Source: Geodermatophilus amargosae (GTDB lineage: Bacteria > Actinomycetota > Actinomycetes > Mycobacteriales > Geodermatophilaceae). From it: a DNA stretch of 64,000 nt. The stretch covers positions 1-64,000 of the forward strand of contig NZ_FPBA01000022.1 in assembly GCF_900116515.1 (NCBI RefSeq), written 5' to 3'. The translations under genes were made by a program, and so were the position numbers. How positions within the stretch are numbered: position 1 is the first letter of the stretch; each line of letters starts with the position of its first letter. This document shows positions 11,774-22,538 of the stretch, one piece after another. The notes under the pieces are model-generated. The model was given only the letters and a program-made list of their open reading frames with translations. It ran no database searches and was not told where the DNA came from.

Positions 11774-13288
11774 ATGGCACCAGCCGAGCGTGCACTCACC
11801 TGTCTGGTCACCGGCGCCACCGGCTACGTCGGCGGTCGCCTCGTCCCGGAACTGCTGGCCGCGGGACACCGGGTCCGCGTGCTCACCCGCTCGCCCCGCA
11901 AGCTCCGCGACCGGCCCTGGATCGGGCAGGTGGAGGTCGCCGAGGGCGACGCCTCCGACGAGGACGCCGTGGCCCGCGCCTGCGAGGGCGTGGACGTCCT
12001 CTACTACCTCGTCCACTCCCTGGGCAGCGGCCCGGAGTTCGAGGCGACCGAGCGGCGGACGGCGGAGGTCGTGGCCGGCGCCTCGCGCGAGGCCGGTGTC
12101 GGCCGGCTGGTCTTCCTCGGCGGGCTCGAGCCGGAGGACGAGGAGCTCTCCCCGCACCTGCGCAGCCGGACCGAGGTGGCGCGGGTGCTGCTCGACTCCG
12201 GGGTGCCCACCGTCGTGCTGCGGGCGGCGATCGTCCTCGGGTCGGGCTCGGTGTCCTTCGAGATGCTGCGCTACCTCACCGAGCGGCTGCCGGTCATGGT
12301 CACCCCGCGCTGGGTGCACAGCCGGATCCAGCCGATCGCCGTCCGCGACGTGCTGCGGTACCTGGTCGGCGTCGCCACGCTCCCGCCCGACGTCCACCGG
12401 AGCTTCGACATCGGCGGTCCCGACGTCATGGACTACGCCACGATGATGCAGCGCTACGCCGAGGTGACCGGCCTGCCGCGGCGGCGGATCCTGCCGGTAC
12501 CGATCTTCACACCGTCGCTGTCGAGCCACTGGGTCGGCGTCATCACGCCGGTCCCGGCGGCCATCGCACGCCCGCTGGTGGAGTCGCTGCGCAACACCGT
12601 CGTGTGCAAGGAGCACGACATCGCGCAGTACGTGCCGGACCCGCCCGAGGGGCTGCTCGGCTTCGACGAGGCGGTGCGCCTGGCCGTGCTGAAGGTCCGC
12701 AACAACGCCGTCGACACCCGGTGGACCGGCGCCTCGGTGCCCGGGGCGCCGTCGGACCCGCTGCCCTCCGATCCCGACTGGGCCGGCGGGAGTCTCTACC
12801 TCGACGAGCGCACCCGCGAGACCGACGCCACCCCCGACGCACTGTGGCGGGTGGTCGAGGGCATCGGCGGGGAGACCGGCTGGTACAGCTTCCCGCTGGC
12901 CTGGGAGGTCCGCGGCTGGCTGGACCGGGCCGTGGGGGGAGTCGGCCTGCGCCGCGGCCGGCGCGACCCGGCCGACCTCTACGTCGGTGACGCGCTGGAC
13001 TGGTGGCGGGTCGAGGAGCTCGACGAGGGCCGGCTGCTGCGGCTGCGCGCGGAGATGCGCCTGCCGGGCCTCGCCTGGCTCGAGTTCCACGTGGAACGAG
13101 CCGACTCCGGGCGTACCCGGCTGCGGCAGAAGGCGACGTTCCACCCGCTCGGCCTGCTCGGGCAGCTCTACTGGTGGAGCGTCTCGCCGTTCCACGGCGT
13201 CGTCTTCGGCAGCATGATCCGCAACATCACGCGCGCCGCCGAGGCGCTCGGCGAGAAGGGCACCCGGCCCCGCGACCGCGCCGCCTGA
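11774..13288 (+). CDS. SDR-type NAD(P)-binding protein with C-terminal DUF2867 domain
   Basis: About 504 residues from ATG 11774. A GTG 27 bases upstream is an alternative; I prefer the ATG because the Rossmann motif then lies at the normal distance from the start (LVTGATGYVGGRLV, about residues 9-22) and a -10-like hexamer precedes it. The first 300 residues resemble atypical SDRs of the NmrA/complex I assembly type, with a VLYYLVHSLG segment. The rest matches DUF2867 (WYSFPLAWEVRGWLDR and a GQLYWWSVSPFH segment near the end), a ligand-binding-like fold. This SDR-DUF2867 fusion is common in actinobacteria, but the substrate is not known. A parS-like palindrome lies inside the coding sequence (13084-13097). 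Confidence 0.85.
   Translation: MAPAERALTCLVTGATGYVGGRLVPELLAAGHRVRVLTRSPRKLRDRPWIGQVEVAEGDASDEDAVARACEGVDVLYYLVHSLGSGPEFEATERRTAEVVAGASREAGVGRLVFLGGLEPEDEELSPHLRSRTEVARVLLDSGVPTVVLRAAIVLGSGSVSFEMLRYLTERLPVMVTPRWVHSRIQPIAVRDVLRYLVGVATLPPDVHRSFDIGGPDVMDYATMMQRYAEVTGLPRRRILPVPIFTPSLSSHWVGVITPVPAAIARPLVESLRNTVVCKEHDIAQYVPDPPEGLLGFDEAVRLAVLKVRNNAVDTRWTGASVPGAPSDPLPSDPDWAGGSLYLDERTRETDATPDALWRVVEGIGGETGWYSFPLAWEVRGWLDRAVGGVGLRRGRRDPADLYVGDALDWWRVEELDEGRLLRLRAEMRLPGLAWLEFHVERADSGRTRLRQKATFHPLGLLGQLYWWSVSPFHGVVFGSMIRNITRAAEALGEKGTRPRDRAA
13084..13097. promoter_or_regulatory. parS-like site inside the SDR gene
   Basis: GTTCCACGTGGAAC, a perfect 14-base palindrome identical to the first site upstream of parA. 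It matches the parS consensus GTTTCACGTGAAAC at 12 of 14 positions. ParB probably binds here although the site lies in a coding region about 14 kb from parAB. Confidence 0.75.
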
Positions 13289-13322
13289 GGAAGGGCGAGC
13301 GTCCGTCCTGGCTCACCCTGAC

Positions 13323-13384
13323 GCGTCCTGGCCCACCGTCGACCGTGGGCCAGGACGCAGCACGATCAGGTCACCTGATCGTGC
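13323..13384. terminator. Twin bidirectional hairpins between convergent genes
   Basis: Two consecutive perfect inverted repeats. The first has 13-base arms at 13323-13335 and 13346-13358; the second has 11-base arms at 13360-13370 and 13374-13384 with a TCA loop. They fill the gap between the SDR gene and the convergent ABC exporter, so they probably end transcription from both sides. Confidence 0.75.
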
Positions 13385-13390
13385 GTGACC

Positions 13391-15160
13391 TCAGACGAGG
13401 AGCTGGGCGGTGGCCAGCTCGCGGTAGAGGGGGCTGGTCTCCACCAGCTCGGCGTGCGTGCCGCGGGCGACCACCCGGCCGCCGTCCAGGACGACGATCT
13501 GGTCGCTGTCGAGCACGGTGGACAACCGGTGGGCGACGACGAGCAGCGCCCGGTCGGCGGCCGCGGCGGCCAGTGTCTCGCGCAGCAGGTTCTCGTTGCG
13601 GGCGTCGAGGCTCGCGGTCGGCTCGTCGAGCAGCAGCAGCGCCGGGCGGGACAGCAGTGAGCGCGCGATGGCCAGCCGCTGGCGCTCCCCGCCGGACAGC
13701 AGCACGCCCTCGTCGCCGACGGGCACGTCCAGCCCGCGCGCCGAGCGCTGCACCACCCCGGTCAGCCCGACGTCGGCCAGCACCGCCCACAACGCGTCGT
13801 CGCCGGCGTCCGGAGCCGCCAGCAGCAGGTTCTCCCGCACCGTCCCGGCCAGGACCGGCGCCTCCTGCTCGACGTAGCCCAGCTGCGCGCGCAGCGCCGC
13901 CCGCGGCAGCTCGCGGACGTCGGTGCCGGCCCAGCGGATCGTGCCGCCGGTCAGCGGGTAGAAGCCCTCGACCAGCGCCAGCACCGTCGACTTGCCCGCG
14001 CCCGACGGCCCGACCAGCGCCACCCGGCTGCCGGCCGGGACCGACAGCGACACCCCGCTCAGCACCTGCGTGCCGTCGGGGTAGGCGAACGAGACGTCGT
14101 CGAGCTGCAGCAGCGGGACGCCGGCGGCCGGCCGGCGCGGTGCCGACAGCGACGAGACGTGCGCGCCACCCACCTCGGCGACGGCGTCGTGCTCGGGCTC
14201 GAGGACCAGCACCTCCTGGATGCGGGCCAGCGCCCCCAGCCCGGTCTGCAGCTGCGTCCACGCCGCGACCGCCTGCCCCAGCGGCATGACCAGCAGGAAC
14301 AGGTAGAGGATGAAGGCGACCAGGTCGGCGACGGCGATCGAGCCGGTGGCCACGCGGTAGCCGCCCAGCCCGAGGACGGCGAGGAACGCGCCCTGGACGG
14401 CGATCGACCCCGCCGGCGCCACGTACGCCTCCACCCGGGCCACCGAGACGCCTGCCCGGTACGCCCGCTCGGCACTGGCGCCGACCGCGTCGACCTCGCG
14501 CGCGGTGGCACCGCTGGCCCGGATGGTGCGCACCGCCGACAGCGCCCGCTCGACGGCCGCCGTCATCGCGCCGACCTCCTCCTGCGCGACGCGCGACAGC
14601 GTCCGGATCCGCCGGCTGCTCAGCACCACCACGGTCAGGCCGACCGCGACGGCGGCGACGGTCACCAGCAGCAGCCAGACGTCGACCAGCGCCATCGCCA
14701 CGAGGGCGCCGACGCCGACCACCGCCGAGCCCACGACCTCGACCACGCCGGAGGTGACCGTGGCGCGCAACAGCGTGGTGTCCGCGCCGACCCGCGACAT
14801 CAGGTCGCCGGTCCGGCGCCGGTCGTACTCCGAGACCGGGAGCCGCAGCAGCCGGTCGGCCACCGCGCGGCGGGTGGTGAGCACGACGCCCTCCCCCGTG
14901 CGCTGCAGCACGTAGGACTGCACGGCGTTCAGCACCGCCCCGGCCACCAGCACCACCAGGAGCGCGGACACGGCGGGCAGCAGCGGCCGGCCGGCGCCGA
15001 CGGCGGAGATGACCAGGCCGGTCAGCGCGGGCTGTGCCAGCGCGGCGGCCGCGCCCACGAGGGAGAGCCCGGCGGCGAGCAGCAGCGGGCGCCTGTGCGG
15101 GCGGACGAGGGGGAGCAGGTCGCGCAGGGCGGCGGAGGGCGCCTGCTCGGGAGCGGACAC
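13391..15160 (-). CDS. ABC exporter, fused permease and ATPase
   Basis: A 589-residue half-transporter from a GTG at 15160. The N-terminal half has about six membrane spans and the EYDRRRTGDLMSRVGAD segment typical of exporter-type membrane domains. The ATPase has Walker A GPSGAGKST near 383, a Q-loop in GYVEQEAPVLAGTV, signature LSGGERQR near 487, Walker B LLLLDEPTASLD near 507 and the H-loop in VVAHRLSTV. It should work as a homodimer exporting lipid, drug or peptide; the substrate cannot be told. It lies seven bases downstream of the next gene on the same strand, so the two may be co-transcribed. Confidence 0.95.
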   Translation of the reverse strand: MSAPEQAPSAALRDLLPLVRPHRRPLLLAAGLSLVGAAAALAQPALTGLVISAVGAGRPLLPAVSALLVVLVAGAVLNAVQSYVLQRTGEGVVLTTRRAVADRLLRLPVSEYDRRRTGDLMSRVGADTTLLRATVTSGVVEVVGSAVVGVGALVAMALVDVWLLLVTVAAVAVGLTVVVLSSRRIRTLSRVAQEEVGAMTAAVERALSAVRTIRASGATAREVDAVGASAERAYRAGVSVARVEAYVAPAGSIAVQGAFLAVLGLGGYRVATGSIAVADLVAFILYLFLLVMPLGQAVAAWTQLQTGLGALARIQEVLVLEPEHDAVAEVGGAHVSSLSAPRRPAAGVPLLQLDDVSFAYPDGTQVLSGVSLSVPAGSRVALVGPSGAGKSTVLALVEGFYPLTGGTIRWAGTDVRELPRAALRAQLGYVEQEAPVLAGTVRENLLLAAPDAGDDALWAVLADVGLTGVVQRSARGLDVPVGDEGVLLSGGERQRLAIARSLLSRPALLLLDEPTASLDARNENLLRETLAAAAADRALLVVAHRLSTVLDSDQIVVLDGGRVVARGTHAELVETSPLYRELATAQLLV

Positions 15161-15167
15161 GCGCAGG

Positions 15168-15953
15168 TCAGGCGGCGCCGGCCAGGGCCGCGACCATCGC
15201 GCCCAGCAGGCGGGCGTGGTGCTCGATCAGCTCGGGGCGCTGGCCGTCGGGCCGGATGGCGGCGAGGTGACCAGCGGCCGCCCAGAACTCGTCGCCGTCG
15301 TCGGAGTGCATCAGCAGACCGCGGACGGTCACGTCGCCGACCAGCCGGCGCACCGCCTCGCCGTCCTCGGCGGCCAGCAGCACCCAGCGGGCGTCGAACT
15401 GCGGCTCGCCGCTGGGCACGTGCAGCAGGCCGCCGGTGCCGTGCCGCCAGAAGCGCGCCGGCGCGAGCCGCAGGCCGGGCAGCGGCAGGAGCACCGGCGC
15501 GGCGGTGACCGCGTACTCCGGCACGGTGTGCCGCTTGTCGACGAAGACGACGTCGAAGGCGACCAGCTCCAGGCTCCCGCTGCGGCCGCGCATCACCCCG
15601 GCCGGGCGGTGGTCCCTCGTCGCCCGCACCGGGGCGGTGGCCACCAGCTCGGCGAGGACGGCGTCCTGCGGCGCGGTGCCGTCGGAGATCTCCCAGCCGT
15701 GCTGCAGCGCCCAGCCCTGCGCGCCGACGGTGTCACCCCGGTAGGCGAAGACCTGCTGCACCACGCCCGGCTCCCGCGGCGGCCGGCCGGACCCGACGGT
15801 CACCGGGGCGCTCTGCGGTGCCCGGTCGTCGTCGCCGAGGTGGATCGGCTCCTGCCGGTCGTCGCGGGGGTCGTCGTCGCGGGGGTCGTCGTCGCGGGGG
15901 TCGTCGTCGCGGGGGTCGTCGTCGCCGGGCCGGTCGTCGCGGGGGCTGCTCAT
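15168..15953 (-). CDS. Hypothetical protein with acidic DDDPR repeats
   Basis: About 261 residues from the ATG at 15953, which has a GAGGACGG patch upstream. A longer in-frame extension would overlap the dciA-type gene and is less likely. The N-terminus is a low-complexity array of DDDPR repeats encoded by a perfect 15-base tandem repeat. From about residue 60 there is an ordered part with QQVFAYRGDTVGAQGWALQHGWE and FDVVFVDKRHTVPEY. It resembles actinobacterial proteins with a DUF3137-like body, but I cannot name the family. No membrane segment. It lies between dciA and the ABC exporter on the same strand. Confidence 0.7.
   Translation of the reverse strand: MSSPRDDRPGDDDPRDDDPRDDDPRDDDPRDDRQEPIHLGDDDRAPQSAPVTVGSGRPPREPGVVQQVFAYRGDTVGAQGWALQHGWEISDGTAPQDAVLAELVATAPVRATRDHRPAGVMRGRSGSLELVAFDVVFVDKRHTVPEYAVTAAPVLLPLPGLRLAPARFWRHGTGGLLHVPSGEPQFDARWVLLAAEDGEAVRRLVGDVTVRGLLMHSDDGDEFWAAAGHLAAIRPDGQRPELIEHHARLLGAMVAALAGAA
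15866..15925. repeat. 15-base tandem repeat, four perfect copies
   Basis: GGGGGTCGTCGTCGC is repeated four times without a mismatch, with a partial copy before it. The unit length keeps the frame of the minus-strand gene and adds one DDDPR per copy, so copy number could change without breaking the protein. Confidence 0.95.
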
Positions 15954-15966
15954 CGGGGCACCGTCC

Positions 15967-16482
15967 TCATCCGTACGTGTCGCGGGGCCCCCGCCCGCGG
16001 ACCGACCGCGGGCCCTTCTTCCAGCTGGGGGCCGTCGGTCCGACAACGCGCAGCCGTGTCACGACGTCCCCGCCGACCGATGCGCGCAGCTTGGCGAGGA
16101 TGGTCGGCGCGAGCAGCCGCAGCTGGGTGGCCCAGGCCGTGGACTCGGCGACGACGAGCAGCTCGCCCTCGGTGAGCGTCTCGGGCCGGCAGTGGCTGGC
16201 GATGTCCTGGCCGACGATCGTCGACCAGCGGCCGAAGACCGCGCCCACCCGGGTCTGCTCCGACCAGTCCTGCGTGCTGACCAGCGAGTCGACCAGGCGG
16301 GCCAGCGGCTGCGGGTCGTCCTCACCGGGTCCGGGACCGGTCCACCTCCGCCGCGGGCCGGCCACCCGGCGGCGGGTGGGCGCCGGGCGGGAGGCCGATG
16401 CCGCGCGGGCGGCCTCGAGCGCGGCGCGGGCGATGTCGCTGGGCCGGGTCGGTCGATCGGGTGGTGGCCGGTCGTCAGGCAC
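15967..16482 (-). CDS. dciA: DUF721/DciA-type helicase-loading protein
   Basis: A 171-residue protein from a GTG at 16482. After a basic, disordered N-terminus it carries the DUF721 core: [20 protein letters not shown], then [16 protein letters not shown] and a [11 protein letters not shown] segment. DciA proteins load the replicative helicase DnaB in bacteria that lack DnaC or DnaI. The gene overlaps the 3' end of recF by eight bases (16475-16482), which implies translational coupling. Its place between recF and gyrB matches mycobacteria. The helicase it would load is encoded at 57.4 kb in this window. Confidence 0.88.
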   Translation of the reverse strand: MPDDRPPPDRPTRPSDIARAALEAARAASASRPAPTRRRVAGPRRRWTGPGPGEDDPQPLARLVDSLVSTQDWSEQTRVGAVFGRWSTIVGQDIASHCRPETLTEGELLVVAESTAWATQLRLLAPTILAKLRASVGGDVVTRLRVVGPTAPSWKKGPRSVRGRGPRDTYG

Positions 16483-17644
16483 CGGGACCCTCCTCGACGG
16501 TCGAGGCCAGCGTCGCCGTCCCCTCCCCGACCTCCACGCGGGCTCCCCTCAGCTCGTCGGGCACGTCGTCGAGCACGGCGGCGGTGATGAGCGTCTGCTC
16601 GGCGGACCGGGCGACCTCGGCCAGCGCCGCCCGCCGCCCGGCGTCCAGGGTGGCGAACACGTCGTCGAGCACCAGGATCGGCTCCTCGCCGTCGGCCCGC
16701 AGCAGGCCGAAGCAGCCGAGCTTGAGCGCCAGCGCGAGCGACCAGGACTCCCCGTGGCTGGCGAAGCCCTTGGCCGGCACGGCGCCCAGGTGCAGGACCA
16801 GGTCGTCGCGGTGCGGGCCGACCAGCGTCATCCCGCGGTCCACCTCGTCGCGGCGCCGCTCGGCGATCCGCTCGCGCAGCGCGGCCGACAGCTCGGCGGC
16901 CCGCGGCGTGGGTGCGTCCGGGACCAGCGGGGCGCCGTCGCCGGCCAGCGGCACGGTGCTGCTGTACCCGAGCCCCGCGGCCACGCCGCCGGCGCCGGCC
17001 ACGGTGGCGTAGGCGCGCGCGACGTGCGGGACCAGGTCGGCGACCAGCGCGAGGCGGGCGGCCAGCAGCTGCCCGCCGAGCTCGACGAGGTGGGCGTCCC
17101 ACACGTCGAGGGTGGCCAGCGCGTCGCCGCGGGCCATCCGCGCCGTCTTGAGCAGGGCGTTGCGCTGCTTGAGCACCCGCTCGTAGTCGCTGCGCACGCC
17201 GGCCAGCCGTGGGGTGCGGCTGACCAGCAGGTCGTCGAGGAACCGGCGGCGCTCGGCCGGGTCCCCGCGCACCAGCGCGAGGTCCTCGGGGGCGAACAGC
17301 ACGCTCTTCACCAGCCCGAGGAGCTCGCGCGGGCGCGGCAGCGCCGCCCGGTTGACCCGCACCCGGTTGGCCCGGCCCGGGTTGACCTCGACCTCGACGA
17401 GCAGCTCGCGGTCCTCCCGGCGCAGCGCCGCGCGCACCACCGCCTGCCCCGCACCGTGGCGCACCAGCGGGGCGTCGGCCGACACCCGGTGGCTGCTCAT
17501 GGTCGCGAGGTAGCCGACCGCCTCGACGAGGTTGGTCTTGCCCTCGCCGTTGCGGCCGACGAACACGGTCGGCCCGGGCTGCAGCACCAGGTCGACCTTC
17601 TCCCAGCTGCGGAAGTCCACCAGCTGCAGGTGCCGGACGTACAT
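16475..17644 (-). CDS. recF: DNA replication and repair protein RecF
   Basis: A 389-residue SMC-like ATPase from an ATG at 17644. Walker A is GRNGEGKT (30-37), the signature region is [13 protein letters not shown], and Walker B is [12 protein letters not shown]. RecF works with RecO and RecR to load RecA on gapped DNA. The length and the [14 protein letters not shown] start are typical. It lies about 30 bases after gnd and overlaps the dciA gene, so gnd-recF-dciA probably form one operon downstream of dnaN. Confidence 0.97.
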   Translation of the reverse strand: MYVRHLQLVDFRSWEKVDLVLQPGPTVFVGRNGEGKTNLVEAVGYLATMSSHRVSADAPLVRHGAGQAVVRAALRREDRELLVEVEVNPGRANRVRVNRAALPRPRELLGLVKSVLFAPEDLALVRGDPAERRRFLDDLLVSRTPRLAGVRSDYERVLKQRNALLKTARMARGDALATLDVWDAHLVELGGQLLAARLALVADLVPHVARAYATVAGAGGVAAGLGYSSTVPLAGDGAPLVPDAPTPRAAELSAALRERIAERRRDEVDRGMTLVGPHRDDLVLHLGAVPAKGFASHGESWSLALALKLGCFGLLRADGEEPILVLDDVFATLDAGRRAALAEVARSAEQTLITAAVLDDVPDELRGARVEVGEGTATLASTVEEGPGA

Positions 17645-17675
17645 CAGCGCCCTGCGGGGAGGACGACGGCCGTGC

Positions 17676-18608
<933 letters not shown>

Positions 18609-18773
18609 GGTTCTCGTCCTCTCGTCGCACACCGTCGTCGTCACGCGGGCGCACGCGCCGGTGCGGGTGCCCGCGCACTGCCGTGCCCGGGCCGGCGGCC
18701 CGGGACACCTCGTGCCGGCCACCCTCCAGGTCCCGCGCCGAGCGTGCAGGCGTGGGGGAAGGGTGATCTTCGT

Positions 18774-19931
18774 TCAGCCGGGCAGTCGCACCGGCATGAT
18801 CAGGTAGCGGTAGCTGCCGGGGCGCTCCGCGGGCCGCTGCCCGTCGTCGTCGGTCGCCGGCTCCTCGACGCCGGAGAGCACCGCGGGCTTCAGCGGGCTG
18901 GTGAAGTCCATCCGCGCCCGGCCGGTGTGCACCGCGGCCAGCCCGTCGAGCAGGAACGTCGGGTTGAAGCCGATGGTCAGCGGGTCGCCGTCGAACTCGA
19001 CGTCGCAGCGCTCCTCGGCCTGGCCCTCGTCGTCGCTGCCGCCGGCGCGCAGGGTGACCTGCCCCGGGGTGAACTCGCAGCGCAGCGGCGTGCCGCGCTC
19101 GGCCACCAGCGCCACGCGCTTGGCCGCGTCGGTGAACTGCACGACCGGCAGCGTCGCGTACGCGGCGGACTCGCTCGGCATGATGGCCCGGTACTTGACG
19201 AACTCGGCGTCCAGCAGCCGGGTGGTGGTCTGCCGGTCCTTGCCCGACAGGCCGAGGATGCCCTCGCCCGAGCCGCCGGAGGACAGCGAGACGACGATCT
19301 CCGGGCCGCTGGTCAGCGTGCGGGCGGCGTCGGCGAGCGTGCGCGCCGGTACCAGCACCGCGGCCGAGGTGCCAGGGGTCTCCGGACGCCAGGCGAACTC
19401 GCGCACGGCCAATCGGTAGCGGTCGGTGGCGGCCAGGGTCACCCGGTCGTCCTCGATCTCCAGCCGGACGCCGGTGAGCATGGGCAGGGTGTCGTCCCGC
19501 CCGGCAGCGATGGCCACCTGGCCGACGGCCTCGGCGAAGACGTCGCTGTCGACCACCCCGGCCGACGAGGGCATCGACGGCAGCGACGGGTAGTCCTCCA
19601 CCGGCAGGGTCGGGAGGCTGAAGCGGGCGTTGCCGCAGGTGATCGACAGCCGCGGGCCCTCGGCGCGGACGTCGACCGGGTGCGGCGGCAGCGCGCGGGT
19701 GATCTCGGCCAGCAGCCGGCCGGGCACCAGCACCCGTCCGCTCTCACCGGCCTGCACGTCGACCTCCGCGCGGGCGGACACCTCGTAGTCGAAGCCGGAC
19801 ACCGACAGCTGGCTGCCGTCGACCTCGAGCAGGATCCCGGCGAGGACCGGCACCGACGGCCGCGGCGGGAGGCTGCGCGCCGTCCACGCGACGGCATCGG
19901 CGAGCACCTCGCGTGTCACCCGGAACTCCAT
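18774..19931 (-). CDS. dnaN: DNA polymerase III sliding clamp (beta)
   Basis: A 385-residue protein starting MEFRVTREVLADAVAW at ATG 19931; an eight-residue upstream extension is less likely. The clamp encircles DNA and tethers the polymerase. Three repeated clamp folds are recognisable, with LPMLTGVRLE in the second and the usual C-terminal YRYLIMPVRL, where partner proteins dock in the family. It lies downstream of dnaA on the same strand across the probable origin. Confidence 0.97.
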   Translation of the reverse strand: MEFRVTREVLADAVAWTARSLPPRPSVPVLAGILLEVDGSQLSVSGFDYEVSARAEVDVQAGESGRVLVPGRLLAEITRALPPHPVDVRAEGPRLSITCGNARFSLPTLPVEDYPSLPSMPSSAGVVDSDVFAEAVGQVAIAAGRDDTLPMLTGVRLEIEDDRVTLAATDRYRLAVREFAWRPETPGTSAAVLVPARTLADAARTLTSGPEIVVSLSSGGSGEGILGLSGKDRQTTTRLLDAEFVKYRAIMPSESAAYATLPVVQFTDAAKRVALVAERGTPLRCEFTPGQVTLRAGGSDDEGQAEERCDVEFDGDPLTIGFNPTFLLDGLAAVHTGRARMDFTSPLKPAVLSGVEEPATDDDGQRPAERPGSYRYLIMPVRLPG

Positions 19932-20765
19932 GACCGATCCACCCCAGCTCTGCACGGCTCACTGCTGTCTGTGCACCACTGCCGTCCGGCGTCCGTGCGG
20001 CGACCCGGAGCGGTGCTCTGTACGTCCTGCGCAGCTCATCGTGCCCGTCCGGCCACGGTGCGGGGAACCCGGGACCCGATCAGGTGTCCGTTCCGTTGCT
20101 CGTCGCTGTTGCTCGTCGCTGTTCCTGCGGCCCCGGAGCCCCTCCGGGCCGCAGCGTCCCCACCCCTACTGGGGTTCGAGAGATTCCCGGTCTACATCCC
20201 TCATCCTCGTCATCACCGGTGTGGAAGCTGGGGACGGAGCCCCTTCGTGCAGGTCAGCGCCCGAGTCGACATGTTGGCCCACTGTGGGGAACTCGTGTCC
20301 TCCTGTTGTCGACACGTGGATATCTCGACGGCCGTGCACAGTCACCCTCCGTCGTCCACGTCCTGTCCCCGCTCCGCCCCCTGCCTGTCCCCAGTCCGTG
20401 CCCAGGTCCGTCGGGCGTGCGCCGCCCGGCACCGGCGGGAGGTGGGGACGACGGCCCGCCGCAGCGGAGAAAGCGCAGGTCGGCGCGGCAGCGCCGAGCT
20501 GCGTGCACACATGGGGAACCACCTGGGGACGGAACGCGGTGCGACCGCTCCCCGGAGACACCCGGTCACTCACCGATCACGATCTCCCCAGGGTGTGCAC
20601 ATCCCTGGGGACAACTCGGCGGGATGTCGACGACACGGAGTCAGGTGACCGCCGGTCAGCCGCGCGACGACGGGCCACGACCCGGGTACGACCGGCCGCC
20701 GTCGACGTCCACGGCTGTGGACAGCGGGCGCGGCGTCCACACGCCGGCGGTGCTGCCGGTGGGCG
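19932..20765. other. Probable replication origin (oriC), dnaN-dnaA interval
   Basis: This 834-base gene-free interval is where actinobacterial origins lie. It has one near-consensus DnaA box, TGTGGACAG at 20716-20724. It also has about ten copies of the core TGGGGA(C/A) or its complement: 20156-20162, 20229-20235, 20285-20291, 20365-20371, 20387-20393, 20443-20449, 20512-20518, 20524-20530, 20584-20590 and 20606-20614 (TGGGGACAA). This core differs from the usual TGTGGACAA in one position. A perfect tandem pair of 13-base units lies at 20095-20120, and a less GC-rich patch at about 20179-20218 might be the unwinding site. The assignment rests on position and motif density. Confidence 0.8.
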
Positions 20766-22538
20766 CTACTGGCGGGCCCGGCTCTTGATGCGCGCGGTCA
20801 GCTCGGTGACCTGCGTGTAGGTGGCCCGGCGCTCGCTCATCAGGTTGGTGATCTTCTTGACCGCGTGCATGACCGTGGTGTGGTCCTTGCCGCCGAAGGA
20901 GGCGCCGATCCGCGGCAGGGACAGCTCGGTGAGCTCCCGGCACAGGTACATGGCGATCTGGCGGGCGTTGACCAGCGTGCGGCTGCGGTTGGCGCCCTGC
21001 AGCTCCTCCATCGTCACGGAGAAGTACTCCGCGGTCGCGGCCATGATGATCGCCGCGGTGATCTGCGGGCCCTGCTCGTCGCTGATCAGGTCCTTGAGCA
21101 CCAGCTCGGCCAGCGGCAGGTCGACCTGCTGCTTGTTCAGGCTGGCGAAGGCGGTCACCCGGATCAGCGCGCCCTCGAGCTCGCGGATGTTGGTCTGCAC
21201 CTTGCTCGCGATGAACTCCAGCACCGCGTCGGGCACCTGCAGCCGCTCACCGTAGGCCTTCTTCCGCAGGATCGCGATGCGGGTCTCGAGGTCCGGGGCC
21301 TGGACGTCGGTGATCAGTCCCCACTCGAACCGCGTGCGCAGCCGGTCCTCGAGGGTCGTCAGCTTCTTCGGCGCCCGGTCGGAGGTGATGACGATCTGCT
21401 TGCTGGCGTTGTGGAGCGTGTTGAAGGTGTGGAAGAACTCCTCCTGCGTCCGCTCGGCGCGCTCCAGGAACTGGATGTCGTCGATGAGCAGGAAGTCGAT
21501 GTCCCGGTAGCGGCGGCGGAAGTCCTCGGCCCGGCCGGAGTGCACCAGGTTGATGAACTCGTTGGTGAACTCCTCGGTGCTGACGTAGCGCACCCGCACG
21601 TTGGGGAACATCCGCGCCGCGTAGTGCCCGATCGCGTGCAGCAGGTGGGTCTTGCCCAGGCCGGAGTCGCCGTAGACGAACAGCGGGTTGTAGGCCCGCG
21701 CCGGTGCCTCGGCGACGGCGACCGCCGCCGCGTGGGCGAAGCGGTTGCTGTTGCCGATGACGAAGCTGTCGAAGACGTACTTGGGGTTCAGCCCCGGGTC
21801 CAGGCCGGCCGGCGGACGGCGGTCGCCGAACAGCGGCACCGCCCCACCCGCGGTCCGGCCGGTGTTCCCGCGCCGCTGGGCGGACTCCTCGGGGGCGTCG
21901 TCGCCGAGGTCGAAGGGCAGCACCTCGGCACCCTCGCCGGCCGGGACCCCGCGGCGCCGGCCGCCGCTGCGCCCGCGGTTGGCCGGGCTCCAGTCGGTCC
22001 CGGGCCACTCGCCCGCCCCGTCACCGGAGGGTGCCGGCGGCTCGGCGGCGGCCGCCGGCACCGCGTCGTGGCGCTGGGTGTCGTAGGGCGAGCGGGGACC
22101 GGACTCGAACGGTGACGGCTCGAAGGGCGCCCGCTCCAGCGGCCGGGCGTCGCTGCGCACACCGAAGGCGCTGCGTCCGTCGTCGGCCCGCTCGCGGTCC
22201 TCGTCGGTAGGGCCGGCGTCGACCGGGGCCCACGGGCGGCGGGTGGGCGCCTGGTCGGGCTCCGACGCGGCCGACGCCGGGGAGTCCTCGAGCTGGATGG
22301 CCACGCCGATGTCACGGCCCAGCTGCTCGGAGAGCGCCTCGGCGAGCACCCGGCGCATCCGGGACTCCAGCACGGTCTGGGTGAACTCGTTGGGCGCGGC
22401 CAGGACCGCGGTACCGCCGACGAGCCCCACCGGCCGGGTGAGGTTGAGCATCGCGTTCTGCTGCCGGGTCAGGCTGGTGGCCAGCCGCTCGCGGACCGAG
22501 TCCCAGACCTCCGCCAGGTCCTCCGTGGCATCGGCCAT
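20766..22538 (-). CDS. dnaA: Chromosomal replication initiator protein DnaA
   Basis: A 590-residue protein from an ATG at 22538, with GGGGAGGA upstream. Domain I is the N-terminal 90 residues; domain II is a long acidic and proline-rich linker to about residue 260. The AAA+ domain has Walker [12 protein letters not shown] near 289 and Walker [10 protein letters not shown] near 348. Domain IV has the DNA-binding signature [15 protein letters not shown] near 545-559. DnaA binds boxes in oriC and opens the duplex. A longer upstream frame exists but crosses the promoter region and is rejected. The long domain II is common in GC-rich actinobacteria. Confidence 0.98.
   Translation of the reverse strand: MADATEDLAEVWDSVRERLATSLTRQQNAMLNLTRPVGLVGGTAVLAAPNEFTQTVLESRMRRVLAEALSEQLGRDIGVAIQLEDSPASAASEPDQAPTRRPWAPVDAGPTDEDRERADDGRSAFGVRSDARPLERAPFEPSPFESGPRSPYDTQRHDAVPAAAAEPPAPSGDGAGEWPGTDWSPANRGRSGGRRRGVPAGEGAEVLPFDLGDDAPEESAQRRGNTGRTAGGAVPLFGDRRPPAGLDPGLNPKYVFDSFVIGNSNRFAHAAAVAVAEAPARAYNPLFVYGDSGLGKTHLLHAIGHYAARMFPNVRVRYVSTEEFTNEFINLVHSGRAEDFRRRYRDIDFLLIDDIQFLERAERTQEEFFHTFNTLHNASKQIVITSDRAPKKLTTLEDRLRTRFEWGLITDVQAPDLETRIAILRKKAYGERLQVPDAVLEFIASKVQTNIRELEGALIRVTAFASLNKQQVDLPLAELVLKDLISDEQGPQITAAIIMAATAEYFSVTMEELQGANRSRTLVNARQIAMYLCRELTELSLPRIGASFGGKDHTTVMHAVKKITNLMSERRATYTQVTELTARIKSRARQ

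Noticed and set aside
15866-15925. Possible CRISPR-like repeat array
   Set aside because: The copies are directly adjacent with no spacers and lie in a coding frame. No CRISPR array is seen in the window.
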